Assembly (NCBI GenBank): GCA_024692565.1
Contig: JAILMN010000010.1
Coordinates: forward strand, 1 to 64,000
Origin: Paludibacteraceae bacterium
Lineage (GTDB): Bacteria > Bacteroidota > Bacteroidia > Bacteroidales > Paludibacteraceae
DNA length: 64,000 nt
Reading direction: 5' to 3'
Each line of letters starts with the position of its first letter. Within the stretch, counting starts at the first letter, position 1. The position numbers were made by a program, and so were the translations under genes. Shown here in pieces: positions 49,494 to 59,568 of the stretch. The notes under the pieces were generated by a model. It made no database searches. It was given only the letters and a program-made list of their open reading frames with translations, and was not told the origin of the DNA.

Positions 49494-51725
49494 TTAAATG
49501 CGGTCTAATTTAGCATGTGTCAGTAGCAAAGTCTTTGTGCCTTGTGCATCGAATTTGATCTCAATTTTATCATTCTCCGTCACCTCATCCCGATACACGC
49601 GAATCACCTCACCTGCACCAAATACACGATGACTCACCCGATCTCCCGCTTTCCACTCACACGAAATAGCCTTCTCCGCCCTCACAGGTTCTGTAGCTCT
49701 TACAGGCTCTTGTATCGGCTTGGAAATGAAGCGGTTTGTCTGTATAAATGATGGCCGTTCTTCCTTTTGTGCTGGCCTTTGCAACTCAAAGAACTGACGG
49801 TCTATCTCATTCAAAAAACGGCTCGGCGAATTAAAAGCCACCTGCCCATTACGGAAGCGCTGGCGCGCGAAACTTAAATAGCATTGTTCCATCGAGCGTG
49901 TGATGGCCACATACAACAATCTTCTCTCCTCTTCGATCTCTTCCGGACGGACACAGAATTGCGAAGGAAACAAATTCTCTTCCAAACCTGCTATAAAGAC
50001 CATCGGAAACTCCAAACCCTTGGCTGCATGAACGGTCATCAGCGTCACACGTTCCGTCGTATCATCTAAATTCTCATCCTGATCCGTCTGTAAACTAACC
50101 TCACTCAAGAAATCTGTTATCGGCGTGTAGTCAATTCCTTCATTCTGACGTTGCTCCACAAACTCATGAATCGCATTGAGCAACTCTTGCACGTTCTGCG
50201 CACGGTCAATTCCTTCTTGCGTGCGATCTACTGCCAAAGCCGTCATCACACCCGAAACACGCAGCACATTTTCAGCAAACTGAAAGGCATCCTGCTCTTC
50301 GCTCTGAGCATGAAAAGTATCGATCAATGCGGCAAAACTTTGCAGTTTCTTCACTACTGCTGCACTCACATCCAACCCCGTTTCTCCCGGGTGACGCATC
50401 ACATCCAAATAGCATCGATGATGCTCTATGGCATTCGCAGCAACTTTCTTCATGGTCGTTTCTCCGATACCTCTTCCGGGAAAACCGACAATACGTAACA
50501 ACGACTCATTATCACGACCATTGATAGACAAACGAAGATAGCCCAACGCATCTTTAATCTCCTTGCGTTGATAGAAAGAAGTACCGCCATAAATGCGATA
50601 GGGAATATTCAATTTCCGCAACTCTCCTTCTATCACGCGCGACTGCGCATTTGTACGATAAAGCACAGCTATCGAATCATAACCCTTATACCGCATCTTC
50701 TGAATCTTAGTCGCAATACCCAAGGCCTCCGTGCGGTCATCCATATAGGCTTGCAACTGGAGCGGTAGACCTTGCTCCTTCTCCGAATAAACGGTCTTCT
50801 CTATCTGGTGTATATTCTTGTGAATGAGCGAATTAGCAGCATTCACGATATTTTGCGTAGAACGGTAATTGCGCTCCAACTTGAATAACTTCGCTTGTGG
50901 ATAAACTTGACGGAAATTGAGAATGTTACGAATGTCCGCACCGCGGAAAGAATAGATACTTTGCGCATCATCACCCACCACGCAGATGTTATTCTGCGGT
51001 TCTGCCAAACGTTTTACCAAAAGGAATTGAATATAATTGGTATCCTGATACTCATCTACCAGCACATACTGAAATTGCTGCTGGTATTTCTCTCGTACTT
51101 CAACACTACTATCCATCAGCCGCAGCATGTTGATCAGCAGGTCATCAAAATCCATCGAATTGGATGCTTTCAGGCGCGATTGATAAATCTGATACACGGT
51201 CGCCAACTCATACATCCTCACCTCTCTGTCTTCACGCAGCAACTGTTGATTTCTTCCGTATTCATCGGGACTAATTCCGCAGTTCTTTGCCATCGAAATG
51301 CGACTCAATACCGCCGCAGGCTTATATACTTTCTCATCTAATCCTTTTTCTTTGCAAATAGCTTTGATTACGGATTTCGAATCGGTGGTATCGTAAATAG
51401 AGAAGTCACGCGTGAAACCTAATAATTCAGCGTGCGGGCGTATAAGGCGTGTACAAACACTATGAAAAGTACCCATACATAGATAGCGGGCATCGTTAGA
51501 CGAAACAAGTTTGACTATACGCTCTTTCATCTCGCGTGCCGCCTTATTGGTAAAAGTCAACGCCATGATACGGCTCGCAGGTACTCCTTGCTGCAGCAAG
51601 TACGCGATCTTGTATGTCAGCACACGAGTCTTACCCGAACCTGCTCCGGCTACTACCAACGAAGGACCTTCCGTATAAGTAACGGCTTCTCGTTGAACAC
51701 TATTTAATTGCTCCAGAAAATTCAT
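49494..51725 (-). CDS. UvrD/PcrA-family DNA helicase
   Basis: LNSVQREAVTYTEGPSLVVAGAGSGKTRVLTYKIAYLL, LVDEYQDTNYIQ, VTLMTVHAAKGLEF; start at 51725. Confidence 0.97.
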   Translation of the reverse strand: MNFLEQLNSVQREAVTYTEGPSLVVAGAGSGKTRVLTYKIAYLLQQGVPASRIMALTFTNKAAREMKERIVKLVSSNDARYLCMGTFHSVCTRLIRPHAELLGFTRDFSIYDTTDSKSVIKAICKEKGLDEKVYKPAAVLSRISMAKNCGISPDEYGRNQQLLREDREVRMYELATVYQIYQSRLKASNSMDFDDLLINMLRLMDSSVEVREKYQQQFQYVLVDEYQDTNYIQFLLVKRLAEPQNNICVVGDDAQSIYSFRGADIRNILNFRQVYPQAKLFKLERNYRSTQNIVNAANSLIHKNIHQIEKTVYSEKEQGLPLQLQAYMDDRTEALGIATKIQKMRYKGYDSIAVLYRTNAQSRVIEGELRKLNIPYRIYGGTSFYQRKEIKDALGYLRLSINGRDNESLLRIVGFPGRGIGETTMKKVAANAIEHHRCYLDVMRHPGETGLDVSAAVVKKLQSFAALIDTFHAQSEEQDAFQFAENVLRVSGVMTALAVDRTQEGIDRAQNVQELLNAIHEFVEQRQNEGIDYTPITDFLSEVSLQTDQDENLDDTTERVTLMTVHAAKGLEFPMVFIAGLEENLFPSQFCVRPEEIEEERRLLYVAITRSMEQCYLSFARQRFRNGQVAFNSPSRFLNEIDRQFFELQRPAQKEERPSFIQTNRFISKPIQEPVRATEPVRAEKAISCEWKAGDRVSHRVFGAGEVIRVYRDEVTENDKIEIKFDAQGTKTLLLTHAKLDRI

Positions 51726-51734
51726 AAGCGGGCA

Positions 51735-51765
51735 CAAAGGTACTGCTTTTTTTGCACTTGTGCAA
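51735..51765 (-). promoter_or_regulatory. Promoter TTG-N20-TACCTTTG upstream of the helicase gene
   Basis: CAAAGGTA 51735-51742, CAA 51763-51765. Confidence 0.8.
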
Positions 51766-51803
51766 GCAAAATCACCTTTTTTAAAGAAAATATGCAAAAA
51801 AAT

Positions 51804-51834
51804 TTGGTCAATTCAAAAAAAAGCCGTACCTTTG
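51804..51834 (+). promoter_or_regulatory. Promoter TTG-N20-TACCTTTG upstream of rpsP
   Basis: TTG 51804-51806, TACCTTTG 51827-51834; nearly identical to the rsmA promoter. Confidence 0.82.
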
Positions 51835-51892
51835 CACGCTTTTTCGGGTAAAAAGCACGTTAACTTTATTAACAATCAAACAAAAAGTCTAA

Positions 51893-52510
51893 ATGGCAAC
51901 AAAGATTCGTTTGGCTCGTCATGGTCACAAAGACTACGCTTTCTACCACATCGTAGTAGCAGACAGCCGCTCGCCGCGTGACGGCAAAATTATCGAACGT
52001 ATCGGTTCGTTCAACCCTAACACTAACCCCGCAGCTGTGATCCTTAACTTCGATCGCGCATTGTATTGGGTAGGCGTAGGAGCACAACCGACAGACACCG
52101 TACGTACTATCCTCTCCAACGAGGGCGTACTGCTTATGAAGCACCTCAATGGTGGTGTCGCAAAAGGCGCATTTAGCCAGGAAGAAGCTCAGAAGCGTTT
52201 CGATGCTTGGAAAGCTCAAAAAGATGCTAAGAATGGTAAGATCAGCGCTGCTGAAGCAGACAAAAAAGCCGCTGCTGCAAAGGCTCTCCTCGCTCAAGAG
52301 GTAGAGACCAACAAAGCAAAAGCTGCTGCTATCGCTGAGAAGCGTGCTGCCGCTGCTGCTGAACTCGCTGCTGCCGCTCAAGAGGCTGCAAAAGAAGCTG
52401 CTGCTGCAGAAGCAGAAGCTAATGGCGAGGAAACTCCCGCAGAAGAGCCGGCTGTTGAAGAGGCTCCCGCTGCAGAAGAACCTGCCGCAGAAGAGCAAGC
52501 TGAGGTTTAA
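51893..52510 (+). CDS. rpsP: 30S ribosomal protein S16 with long Ala/Glu-rich C-terminal extension
   Basis: [41 protein letters not shown]; low-complexity tail. Confidence 0.97.
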   Translation: MATKIRLARHGHKDYAFYHIVVADSRSPRDGKIIERIGSFNPNTNPAAVILNFDRALYWVGVGAQPTDTVRTILSNEGVLLMKHLNGGVAKGAFSQEEAQKRFDAWKAQKDAKNGKISAAEADKKAAAAKALLAQEVETNKAKAAAIAEKRAAAAAELAAAAQEAAKEAAAAEAEANGEETPAEEPAVEEAPAAEEPAAEEQAEV

Positions 52511-52586
52511 AATCTTCCATTTACAGCGAAAAAGAAGTCTAAAACGCAAGTTTTGGACTTTTTTTTATACAAAAAACACAAAACTT

Positions 52587-52617
52587 TTGCATATATGCAA
52601 AAATTGTTGTACCTTTG
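52587..52617 (+). promoter_or_regulatory. Promoter TTG-N20-TACCTTTG upstream of glf
   Basis: TTG 52587-52589, TACCTTTG 52610-52617. Confidence 0.82.
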
Positions 52618-52636
52618 CGCACTTTTTGTGAAAAAC

Positions 52637-53761
52637 ATGATTCTTTACGATTATCTTATAGTAGGCGCAGGACTGTTCGGGGCAACGTTTGCTCACATGG
52701 CAAAAAAAGCCAGGAAAAGTTGTCTTGTCATAGATAAACGACCTCATTGGGGAGGAAATGTTTATTGCGAAACTATTGAGGGAATCCACGTTCATAAATA
52801 TGGTGCGCATATTTTCCATACTTCCAACAAAGAAGTGTGGAATTTTGTGAATGCGCTCATTCCGTTTAATCGCTATACCAATAGTCCGATTGCCAATTAC
52901 AAGGGAGAGTTATATAACCTGCCCTTCAACATGCACACTTTTCACCAAATGTGGGGTGTTCAAACGCCGGAAGAAGCAAAGGCAAAAATAGACGAGCAGC
53001 GTGCAGAGATTGTATCGGCTTTGAATGGACGGGATCCGCAGAATTTAGAGGAGCAAGCGTTACTGCTGGTAGGACGTGATATTTATAAAAAACTTATCAA
53101 AAACTATACTGAAAAACAATGGGGACGTCCTTGCTCGGAATTGCCGGCATTTATCATCCGTCGTCTACCGTTGCGCTTCGTATACGATAATAACTACTTT
53201 AACGATCTGTATCAAGGCATTCCGATTGGCGGATATAATGCACTCATAGAAAAATTATTAGACGGCATTGACACCCGCTTAAACTGTAATTTCTTCGCTC
53301 ATCGTGCCGAACTGACTGCACTCGCTCATACCATTGTTTACACCGGCCCGATCGATCAGTTCTATGACTACCGTTTTGGTCAATTGCAATACCGCACAGT
53401 ACGTTTTGAGACCGAGTCCCTCGATACTTTCAACTATCAGGGCAATGCCGTCATTAACTACACCGACCGCGAGACACCTTATACGCGCATCATTGAGCAT
53501 AAGCATTTTGAGTCTTTCGGTCAAGCGGTCTATGACAATCCAAAGACGGTCATCAGTCGGGAGTATTCCACGGAGTGGCAACCCGGAATGGAACCCTATT
53601 ATCCCGTTAACGATGAACGTAACACTGCTCTCTATCAACAATATAAAGCTCTGGCAGATAAAGAAACGAAAGTGCTATTTGGCGGGCGCTTGGCAGAATA
53701 TAAATACTACGATATGGCCCCGACCATAGAAAGAGCCATCCTTATGGCTCAAAATATATAA
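52637..53761 (+). CDS. glf: UDP-galactopyranose mutase
   Basis: DYLIVGAGLFGATFAHMAKKARKSCLVIDKRPHWGGNVY, YTEKQWGRP; start at 52637. Confidence 0.96.
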   Translation: MILYDYLIVGAGLFGATFAHMAKKARKSCLVIDKRPHWGGNVYCETIEGIHVHKYGAHIFHTSNKEVWNFVNALIPFNRYTNSPIANYKGELYNLPFNMHTFHQMWGVQTPEEAKAKIDEQRAEIVSALNGRDPQNLEEQALLLVGRDIYKKLIKNYTEKQWGRPCSELPAFIIRRLPLRFVYDNNYFNDLYQGIPIGGYNALIEKLLDGIDTRLNCNFFAHRAELTALAHTIVYTGPIDQFYDYRFGQLQYRTVRFETESLDTFNYQGNAVINYTDRETPYTRIIEHKHFESFGQAVYDNPKTVISREYSTEWQPGMEPYYPVNDERNTALYQQYKALADKETKVLFGGRLAEYKYYDMAPTIERAILMAQNI

Positions 53762-53770
53762 AATAAGATT

Positions 53771-55024
53771 ATGCTGTGGACAAAAGAGGCTAAAGATACT
53801 ATTTGGCTTATAGGCTTACAAGGAGTGAACTATCTGGTTCCCCTTTTTGTGTGGCCTTATCTAATGGTAGCTCTCGGGGCGGAACAGTTCGGTGTATATA
53901 GCTTCGGTATAGCCTTAGCGCAATATTTGATGATGCTGGTTGATTTTGGGTTCAATCTAACAGCATCGAAACAAATCGCTTTGGCACAAGGTGACGAACT
54001 CGAAACCAATCGCATCTTTAGTGCAACCATGACCGCCAAACTGCTTTTGCTTTGTTTGAGTGGCATAATCGTTGCTATTGTCAGTGTAATACCGGCGTAC
54101 ATCGTTTACCGCAACATAGTATGGATAACCTGGCTGATGGTAGTGGGTAATGCTTTCTCTATGTTTTGGTTATTCCAAGGCCTGGGTAAGATAAAATTAA
54201 TCTCCATCGTGAACACGGCGATGAAGTTGCTTATTTTGCCATTGGTATTTGTGTTTGTCAAGACTCCGGCAGACGCAAATATTGCAGCATGGATACAGGC
54301 AGCGGTATTTGTGGGATCCGGCATTGTAATCGTTTGGTTAACAAAAAAATTGTCCTTGGCTCAGGTTGTGCCGATACAATGGAAGGATATTAAGGAGCAG
54401 CTTAAAAGCAGTTTTTCCATATTCCTCAGTAGCGCGGCAACCAGTACTTACACCGCTCTTTTCGTGGTGATATTAGCGTACATGGTTTCCGCAGATGAAG
54501 TTGGGCGATATTCTGCAGCAGAGAAAATAATGAGAAGTATATGTTATCTTATATGGATGCCTATTTCTCAAGCTTATTTTCCACGTGCCAGCAAACTCGG
54601 TAAGGAAAACCCGATAGAAGGGAAGCGGCTTATGCGGCACTTGACGCTGTTTATTATTGTAGCACTTGGCTTTGCCGGAATAGCTATCGCAATAGCCGCT
54701 GAGCCTCTGGTGAATTTATTAGGAAAGGACTATACCGGTATAGGAACTATTGCTGCCATCTTGTCGGTAGTTCCTGTTTTAATCGGGATAGGCGGCATAC
54801 AGGGACAGATGGGACTTATCGCAATGGGTGGAGAAAGGGAGAAAAAGGCATTTCGTAATGTGTACCTGATGGCCGGAGTGATTGCTTTAGTCAGTGTGTG
54901 CATTTTGTCATATATTTGGGGTGCTGTAGGCGCAGCAATTGCTTTGGTATTGGCGGAAGGGTTTGTATGTGTTAGCATGTGTATCATAGAACAACGTAGA
55001 TGGAGAACTATTTGGCATTCATAA
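53771..55024 (+). CDS. polysaccharide flippase (Wzx/oligosaccharide transporter family)
   Basis: Twelve-TM pattern, YLVPLFVWPYLMVALGAEQFGVYSFGIALAQY. Confidence 0.9.
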   Translation: MLWTKEAKDTIWLIGLQGVNYLVPLFVWPYLMVALGAEQFGVYSFGIALAQYLMMLVDFGFNLTASKQIALAQGDELETNRIFSATMTAKLLLLCLSGIIVAIVSVIPAYIVYRNIVWITWLMVVGNAFSMFWLFQGLGKIKLISIVNTAMKLLILPLVFVFVKTPADANIAAWIQAAVFVGSGIVIVWLTKKLSLAQVVPIQWKDIKEQLKSSFSIFLSSAATSTYTALFVVILAYMVSADEVGRYSAAEKIMRSICYLIWMPISQAYFPRASKLGKENPIEGKRLMRHLTLFIIVALGFAGIAIAIAAEPLVNLLGKDYTGIGTIAAILSVVPVLIGIGGIQGQMGLIAMGGEREKKAFRNVYLMAGVIALVSVCILSYIWGAVGAAIALVLAEGFVCVSMCIIEQRRWRTIWHS

Positions 55025-56211
55025 TGTGCGTAGCATTATTTGCTATTTTAGCAGATGGACTAACATCGCGCTATCCTAATATGCAACGACAGTTGTATAA
55101 GGTGTTCTTTTGTCTGATCTATTTCTTATTTCTAATACGTTACTATTATGGTCCAGATATTTGGAATTATGTACATCATTATGAACACATTATTTCGCCA
55201 ATAGAACTATGGCATCATCCGGAGTGGGCATATTATGAATGGGGCTACGATATGTTTTGCTGCCTGCTAAATGCCATTGGAGTAAGTTATTGGGGAGTAA
55301 CAGCCGTGATAACGACGCTTTATTTTGCAGCGTTGGCTTGTTTATTCCACTCCCTGCATAAATATCGGGCAACGGTTCTGGCTAGTATTATTTTGTTAGA
55401 CTATAATCTAATTTATGCGGAGAATAGACAATGTCTGGCGGTAGCATTATTTATATTTATGATCTTGTGCCTGCAGAAGGAGCATTATCTTTCAGCTGTG
55501 ATTTTGTCCATATTGGTGGTCCTATTCCATAAATCGGGATTTCTTCCGGTAGGGTTGACTTTTATGGGAATAATTTTGCATAAACAGCGGCAAAGTGCAT
55601 TATTGTATAATATCCTTATCTTTGTCTTAATAGGCGCGATGTTAATCCCTGTAACCCGCGTTGCTTCACCCTTGTTAAATGTACTTCCGCTTCCTGAATC
55701 GTATATCAGTTCCATGGGGCATCATTTACAATTGGGACGTCAATTCCAGATAGTCGGATTGATCTATTTGGCGATATTGGTATTCATCAGTATATGGAAT
55801 GCACATAATCATAAAACATATTCATGGATAGCGATAGAAGTATTAATCGGAGTGGTGATCATCGTTGCGCTATATCAGTATTACTTCTTCCTTAATCGTA
55901 TGAGGTCATATTTTGTGCCGTTTATCGTATACTATCTCGCTCTTCATATATCTGATTCTAACCGGGAAGAACATATTCCCTATATGGCATTACTGCGGCA
56001 AGGTATAGTCGCGCTATTCTTTGTATATAGTGCATACGGAACCTTTCGTTACACGCAAGCATGCAAAGCAATGCATGCTCCTATCGCGAAGGCGAGCACA
56101 TTATTTGATTTGCGCCATCACTCTCCGAAACAAATACGTGACAGGCAAATGAAAATTGCTTATCAGTATTGGAAAGAAGATTATATGAAATCATCTCAAA
56201 ACAAGTTATAA
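55000..56211 (+). CDS. EpsG family polysaccharide polymerase (Wzy-like)
   Basis: Polytopic; YYGPDIWNYVHHYEHI, YEWGYDMFCCLLNAIG. Confidence 0.8.
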   Translation: MENYLAFIMCVALFAILADGLTSRYPNMQRQLYKVFFCLIYFLFLIRYYYGPDIWNYVHHYEHIISPIELWHHPEWAYYEWGYDMFCCLLNAIGVSYWGVTAVITTLYFAALACLFHSLHKYRATVLASIILLDYNLIYAENRQCLAVALFIFMILCLQKEHYLSAVILSILVVLFHKSGFLPVGLTFMGIILHKQRQSALLYNILIFVLIGAMLIPVTRVASPLLNVLPLPESYISSMGHHLQLGRQFQIVGLIYLAILVFISIWNAHNHKTYSWIAIEVLIGVVIIVALYQYYFFLNRMRSYFVPFIVYYLALHISDSNREEHIPYMALLRQGIVALFFVYSAYGTFRYTQACKAMHAPIAKASTLFDLRHHSPKQIRDRQMKIAYQYWKEDYMKSSQNKL

Positions 56212-56212
56212 G

Positions 56213-57097
56213 ATGAAATTGTCTGCTGTTATTGTAAACTATAATGGAGGTGATACGATTGTAGATGCCATTCGCTCTGTGTTAGACACAACAAAAGCGC
56301 TAACTACGGAACTGATGGTGGTGGATAATGGCTCATCGGATGGTAGTCCGGCGATGATAAAACAGCAATTCGGCGATCGTATTTTATTCGTTGAATTGGG
56401 AAGAAATGCGGGTTTTGCTACTGCCAATAACGAAGGTATTAGACGAGCAAGTGGGGAGTATATACTTTTTCTGAATCCAGACACAATAGTGTTAGATAAC
56501 GCATTGCAAATACTTGTGGAATACATGGAGAATCATCCGGATGTAGGAGCTTGTGGGGCGAACCTATATAGTCGGGATATGCAACCGCAGTTTTCGTATT
56601 GGACGTTATTCCCCGGTGTGCGGATGGAGTGGAGCGGACTATGGTCGGACTATTTTTTGAGAAGAAAGCACCATGGTTCACATGAGCACAATTTTACAGG
56701 GCAGCCGAAAGAGGTCGCATATATAATGGGCGCGGATTTAATGGTGCGCAAGAGTATTATCAATCAAGTAGGCCCTATGGATGAAGACTTCTTTCTTTTC
56801 TACGAAGAGACAGAACTTTGCAGGCGAATTCACAGAGCTGGGTATAAAATAGTTAGTGTGCCGCAAGCACGAATTATTCATTTGGAAGGTAGCACAATAG
56901 ACGCGATAGGAGTACGTCGCGAACAGATGATGAGGTCGCGAGGGATTTATTTGCGTAAGTGGTGTTCTACACCGGAGCGGGTAACGGCAGATGTAATTTT
57001 AACATGCAGTTGCATTATACGAATCATATGGTTTGGTCTTTTAGCCAATAAAGACAAAGTTAATTTTTGGAAATTTACATTGCAGCGCATTCATTAA
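56213..57097 (+). CDS. glycosyltransferase family 2 (rhamnosyltransferase-like)
   Basis: AVIVNYNGGDTIVDAIRSVL, VVDNGSSDGS, GRNAGFATANNEGIRRASGEYILFLNPDT. Confidence 0.93.
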   Translation: MKLSAVIVNYNGGDTIVDAIRSVLDTTKALTTELMVVDNGSSDGSPAMIKQQFGDRILFVELGRNAGFATANNEGIRRASGEYILFLNPDTIVLDNALQILVEYMENHPDVGACGANLYSRDMQPQFSYWTLFPGVRMEWSGLWSDYFLRRKHHGSHEHNFTGQPKEVAYIMGADLMVRKSIINQVGPMDEDFFLFYEETELCRRIHRAGYKIVSVPQARIIHLEGSTIDAIGVRREQMMRSRGIYLRKWCSTPERVTADVILTCSCIIRIIWFGLLANKDKVNFWKFTLQRIH

Positions 57098-57099
57098 TC

Positions 57100-58101
57100 A
57101 TGATTATATTAACAGGCACATATCCTCCGGAACGCTGCGGCGTAGGTGACTATGTACACCACTTGTTTGGCACAAAAGCCGGCAGTGGTTGGTCATTGCT
57201 TTATCTAAAGAGTTGGCGCTGGAGAGATTTACGCGCCAACATTGCCCAATTATGTCTAAATACGGATCAAATTCTTAACCTTCAGTATCCGACTATGGGT
57301 TATGGAACAAGTCTTGTGCCGCATATAATGGCTATTTACGCGGTATTGTTCCTGCATAAGAAATTGTATATCACCGTACATGAATATTCCCAATTGGGAT
57401 GGAAAGGAAAGTGTGCTTTGCAACTGCTGTTCCTATTTGCGACCAACGTTATTTTCACAACCTCTTTCGAGTGCTCATTAGCGCATAAGCATGGACTATC
57501 CTCGCGCAAAGGGGCAATAATAAAGATTAACTCAAATATTCCCGTTTCCGCGCATATTAAACCCGCATTAGATCGCCAATGGGATTTAGGCTATTTCGGA
57601 TACATCCGTCCGCTTAAAGGACTAGAAGAGTTCGTTTCGGTAGCGGAAGATCTAAAAGCAATGGGAAGAAAAGTGTATATCATGGGGCAGACTCAACCGG
57701 AATACAGGGATTTCTATGAACCATTTTTACGCGAGATAAAGCAAAAAGGAATACAATATATCGACAACCTACCGGTCGAAGAAGTCGCAAATATGCTCGC
57801 GGATACCAAGATCATGTATCTTCCTTACCCGGATGGATTAAGCGAACGCAGAGGCTCTTTCTTGGCTGCAGCAGTAAATGGAGCTGTGGTGGTAAGTAAA
57901 GAGGGTAAATTTACTACTGAGGAACAAAAGCAACACTTCCTATTACCCCAAAGCAGTGAGGTTGTGGCACTCATAGAAAAGGGATTAACTAATCCTCTAT
58001 GGTTAGAAAAACAGCAGCAACAGTGTCTTGCGTATGTAGCAAGCAGCGTTCCTTCCTCATGGGAGCAAGTGGCAGAAGAATATAGCCGAATCATTCAATG
58101 A
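57100..58101 (+). CDS. GT4-like glycosyltransferase
   Basis: ILTGTYPPERCGVGDYVHHLF N-terminus, FGYIRPLKGLEEFVSVAEDLK. Confidence 0.82.
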   Translation: MIILTGTYPPERCGVGDYVHHLFGTKAGSGWSLLYLKSWRWRDLRANIAQLCLNTDQILNLQYPTMGYGTSLVPHIMAIYAVLFLHKKLYITVHEYSQLGWKGKCALQLLFLFATNVIFTTSFECSLAHKHGLSSRKGAIIKINSNIPVSAHIKPALDRQWDLGYFGYIRPLKGLEEFVSVAEDLKAMGRKVYIMGQTQPEYRDFYEPFLREIKQKGIQYIDNLPVEEVANMLADTKIMYLPYPDGLSERRGSFLAAAVNGAVVVSKEGKFTTEEQKQHFLLPQSSEVVALIEKGLTNPLWLEKQQQQCLAYVASSVPSSWEQVAEEYSRIIQ

Positions 58102-58820
58102 ATACAGTCTGCATAGCGACATATAACGGAGAACAATATATCGAACAGCAAGTACGCTCGATATTGGATCAGATAGCCATCGACGATGAAGTCATCATTT
58201 CGGATGACGGTTCTACAGATAAAACATTAAAAATCGTCGATTCCATCGGAGATAAACGTATTCGAGTGCGGCATAGTAATGCACACTATTTTAAGGATAA
58301 TTTTGAAGAGGCGATGCGAGAAGCCAAGGGTGATATGATATTCCTGAGCGATCAAGATGATGTATGGCTATCGGGAAAATACGAGCGTTGCCTGCAAGAA
58401 TTGCAATCTGTTGATTTGGTATGTACGAATAGCACAATGACGGACAGTGAACTGCATATTATTGAGCCGAACTTTTTTTCAATATATCACTCCGGACCAG
58501 GTGTTATTAAAAACGCGATGAACAATACCTATTATGGTTCATGTATGGCTTTCCGGCGCAGCTTGCTGCAGTACGCGCTCCCTATGCCGGACACAAGAGA
58601 GATAGGTCATGATATATGGCTCGGATTAGTGGCCGAGATGATGGGTAAGGTTAAATTCATTGATACACCTTATTTGCTATATCGCCGCCATAAAGAGGCA
58701 AAAACGGCAACAGAGAACTTGCTTCACCGTAGCGACCGACCAATATGGCGCAAGGTGTGGAGTCGGTTTGTTGTTCTTTATTATGTTTGTAAATTCAAAT
58801 TAACGCATGAAAAACGATAA
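58098..58820 (+). CDS. glycosyltransferase family 2
   Basis: VCIATYNGEQYIEQQVRSIL, ISDDGSTDKT, FLSDQDDVW. Confidence 0.93.
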   Translation: MNTVCIATYNGEQYIEQQVRSILDQIAIDDEVIISDDGSTDKTLKIVDSIGDKRIRVRHSNAHYFKDNFEEAMREAKGDMIFLSDQDDVWLSGKYERCLQELQSVDLVCTNSTMTDSELHIIEPNFFSIYHSGPGVIKNAMNNTYYGSCMAFRRSLLQYALPMPDTREIGHDIWLGLVAEMMGKVKFIDTPYLLYRRHKEAKTATENLLHRSDRPIWRKVWSRFVVLYYVCKFKLTHEKR

Positions 58821-59568
58821 ATTAGTATCAATTATCACGCCGCTTTACAATAGCGAGCGTTTTGTGGGGCAGACGATAGAAAGCGTACTGGCGCAGACCT
58901 ATCCTCATTGGGAAATGATTGTTATAAATGACGGCAGTAAGGATAACGGGCCGGATATAGTTCGCCAATATGCAGCGAAAGACAAACGCATCAAATTGTT
59001 AGAACAGCCGAATGCCGGTTGTGCCGCTGCACGCAATCACGGCTTGCGAGAAGCACAAGGACGGTATTATTGTTTCTTGGATTCGGATGACTATTGGGAT
59101 CCGGAGTTCTTGGAGGAACAATTGCGATTCATGGCAGAGAAAAAAGCTGCTATCGTAACTTGCTCTGTACGTCGTGTGGATGAAAATGGAGTAGCCATCT
59201 TGAGTCCGCAGATTGTGCCGAAACGTATGACATATTATGACATCCTGAAAAGTTGTAACTTGCCTTGTTTGGCTACTGTTATTGATTCCAGCCGTTTACA
59301 TGATATTCGTTTTCGCGAAGAATTGAGAAACTTGCGTGATGACTATGCCTTGTGGCTCTCGCTAATGAAGCAGACCGACTATGCCTACGGCAACCAACAG
59401 GTATTGGCAAACTACCGCATTTCTTCCACGCAAGTAACAGGCAATAAGCGTAAAGTGATTATTCCGCAATTCATGGTCAACTATAAAGTGGAAAAACTCG
59501 GCTTCTGCCGAAGTCTCTACTATCTTGTCCATTGGGCGTGGAACGGATATAAGAAATACCGCAAATAG
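58807..59568 (+). CDS. glycosyltransferase family 2
   Basis: VSIITPLYNSERFVGQTIESVLAQTYPHWEMIVINDGSKDN, FLDSDDYWDPEFLE. Confidence 0.95.
   Translation: MKNDKLVSIITPLYNSERFVGQTIESVLAQTYPHWEMIVINDGSKDNGPDIVRQYAAKDKRIKLLEQPNAGCAAARNHGLREAQGRYYCFLDSDDYWDPEFLEEQLRFMAEKKAAIVTCSVRRVDENGVAILSPQIVPKRMTYYDILKSCNLPCLATVIDSSRLHDIRFREELRNLRDDYALWLSLMKQTDYAYGNQQVLANYRISSTQVTGNKRKVIIPQFMVNYKVEKLGFCRSLYYLVHWAWNGYKKYRK

Noticed and set aside
51838-51856. GCTTTTT-CGGGT-AAAAAGC hairpin in the rpsP leader as an S16 autoregulatory element
   Set aside because: Sits at the predicted transcription start, A/T-rich stem, no known S16 leader motif; too weak to claim.
54577-54592. TTTTCCACGTGCCAGC as a second parS site
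   Set aside because: Right half departs from GTGAAACA at several positions and it lies inside the flippase CDS.
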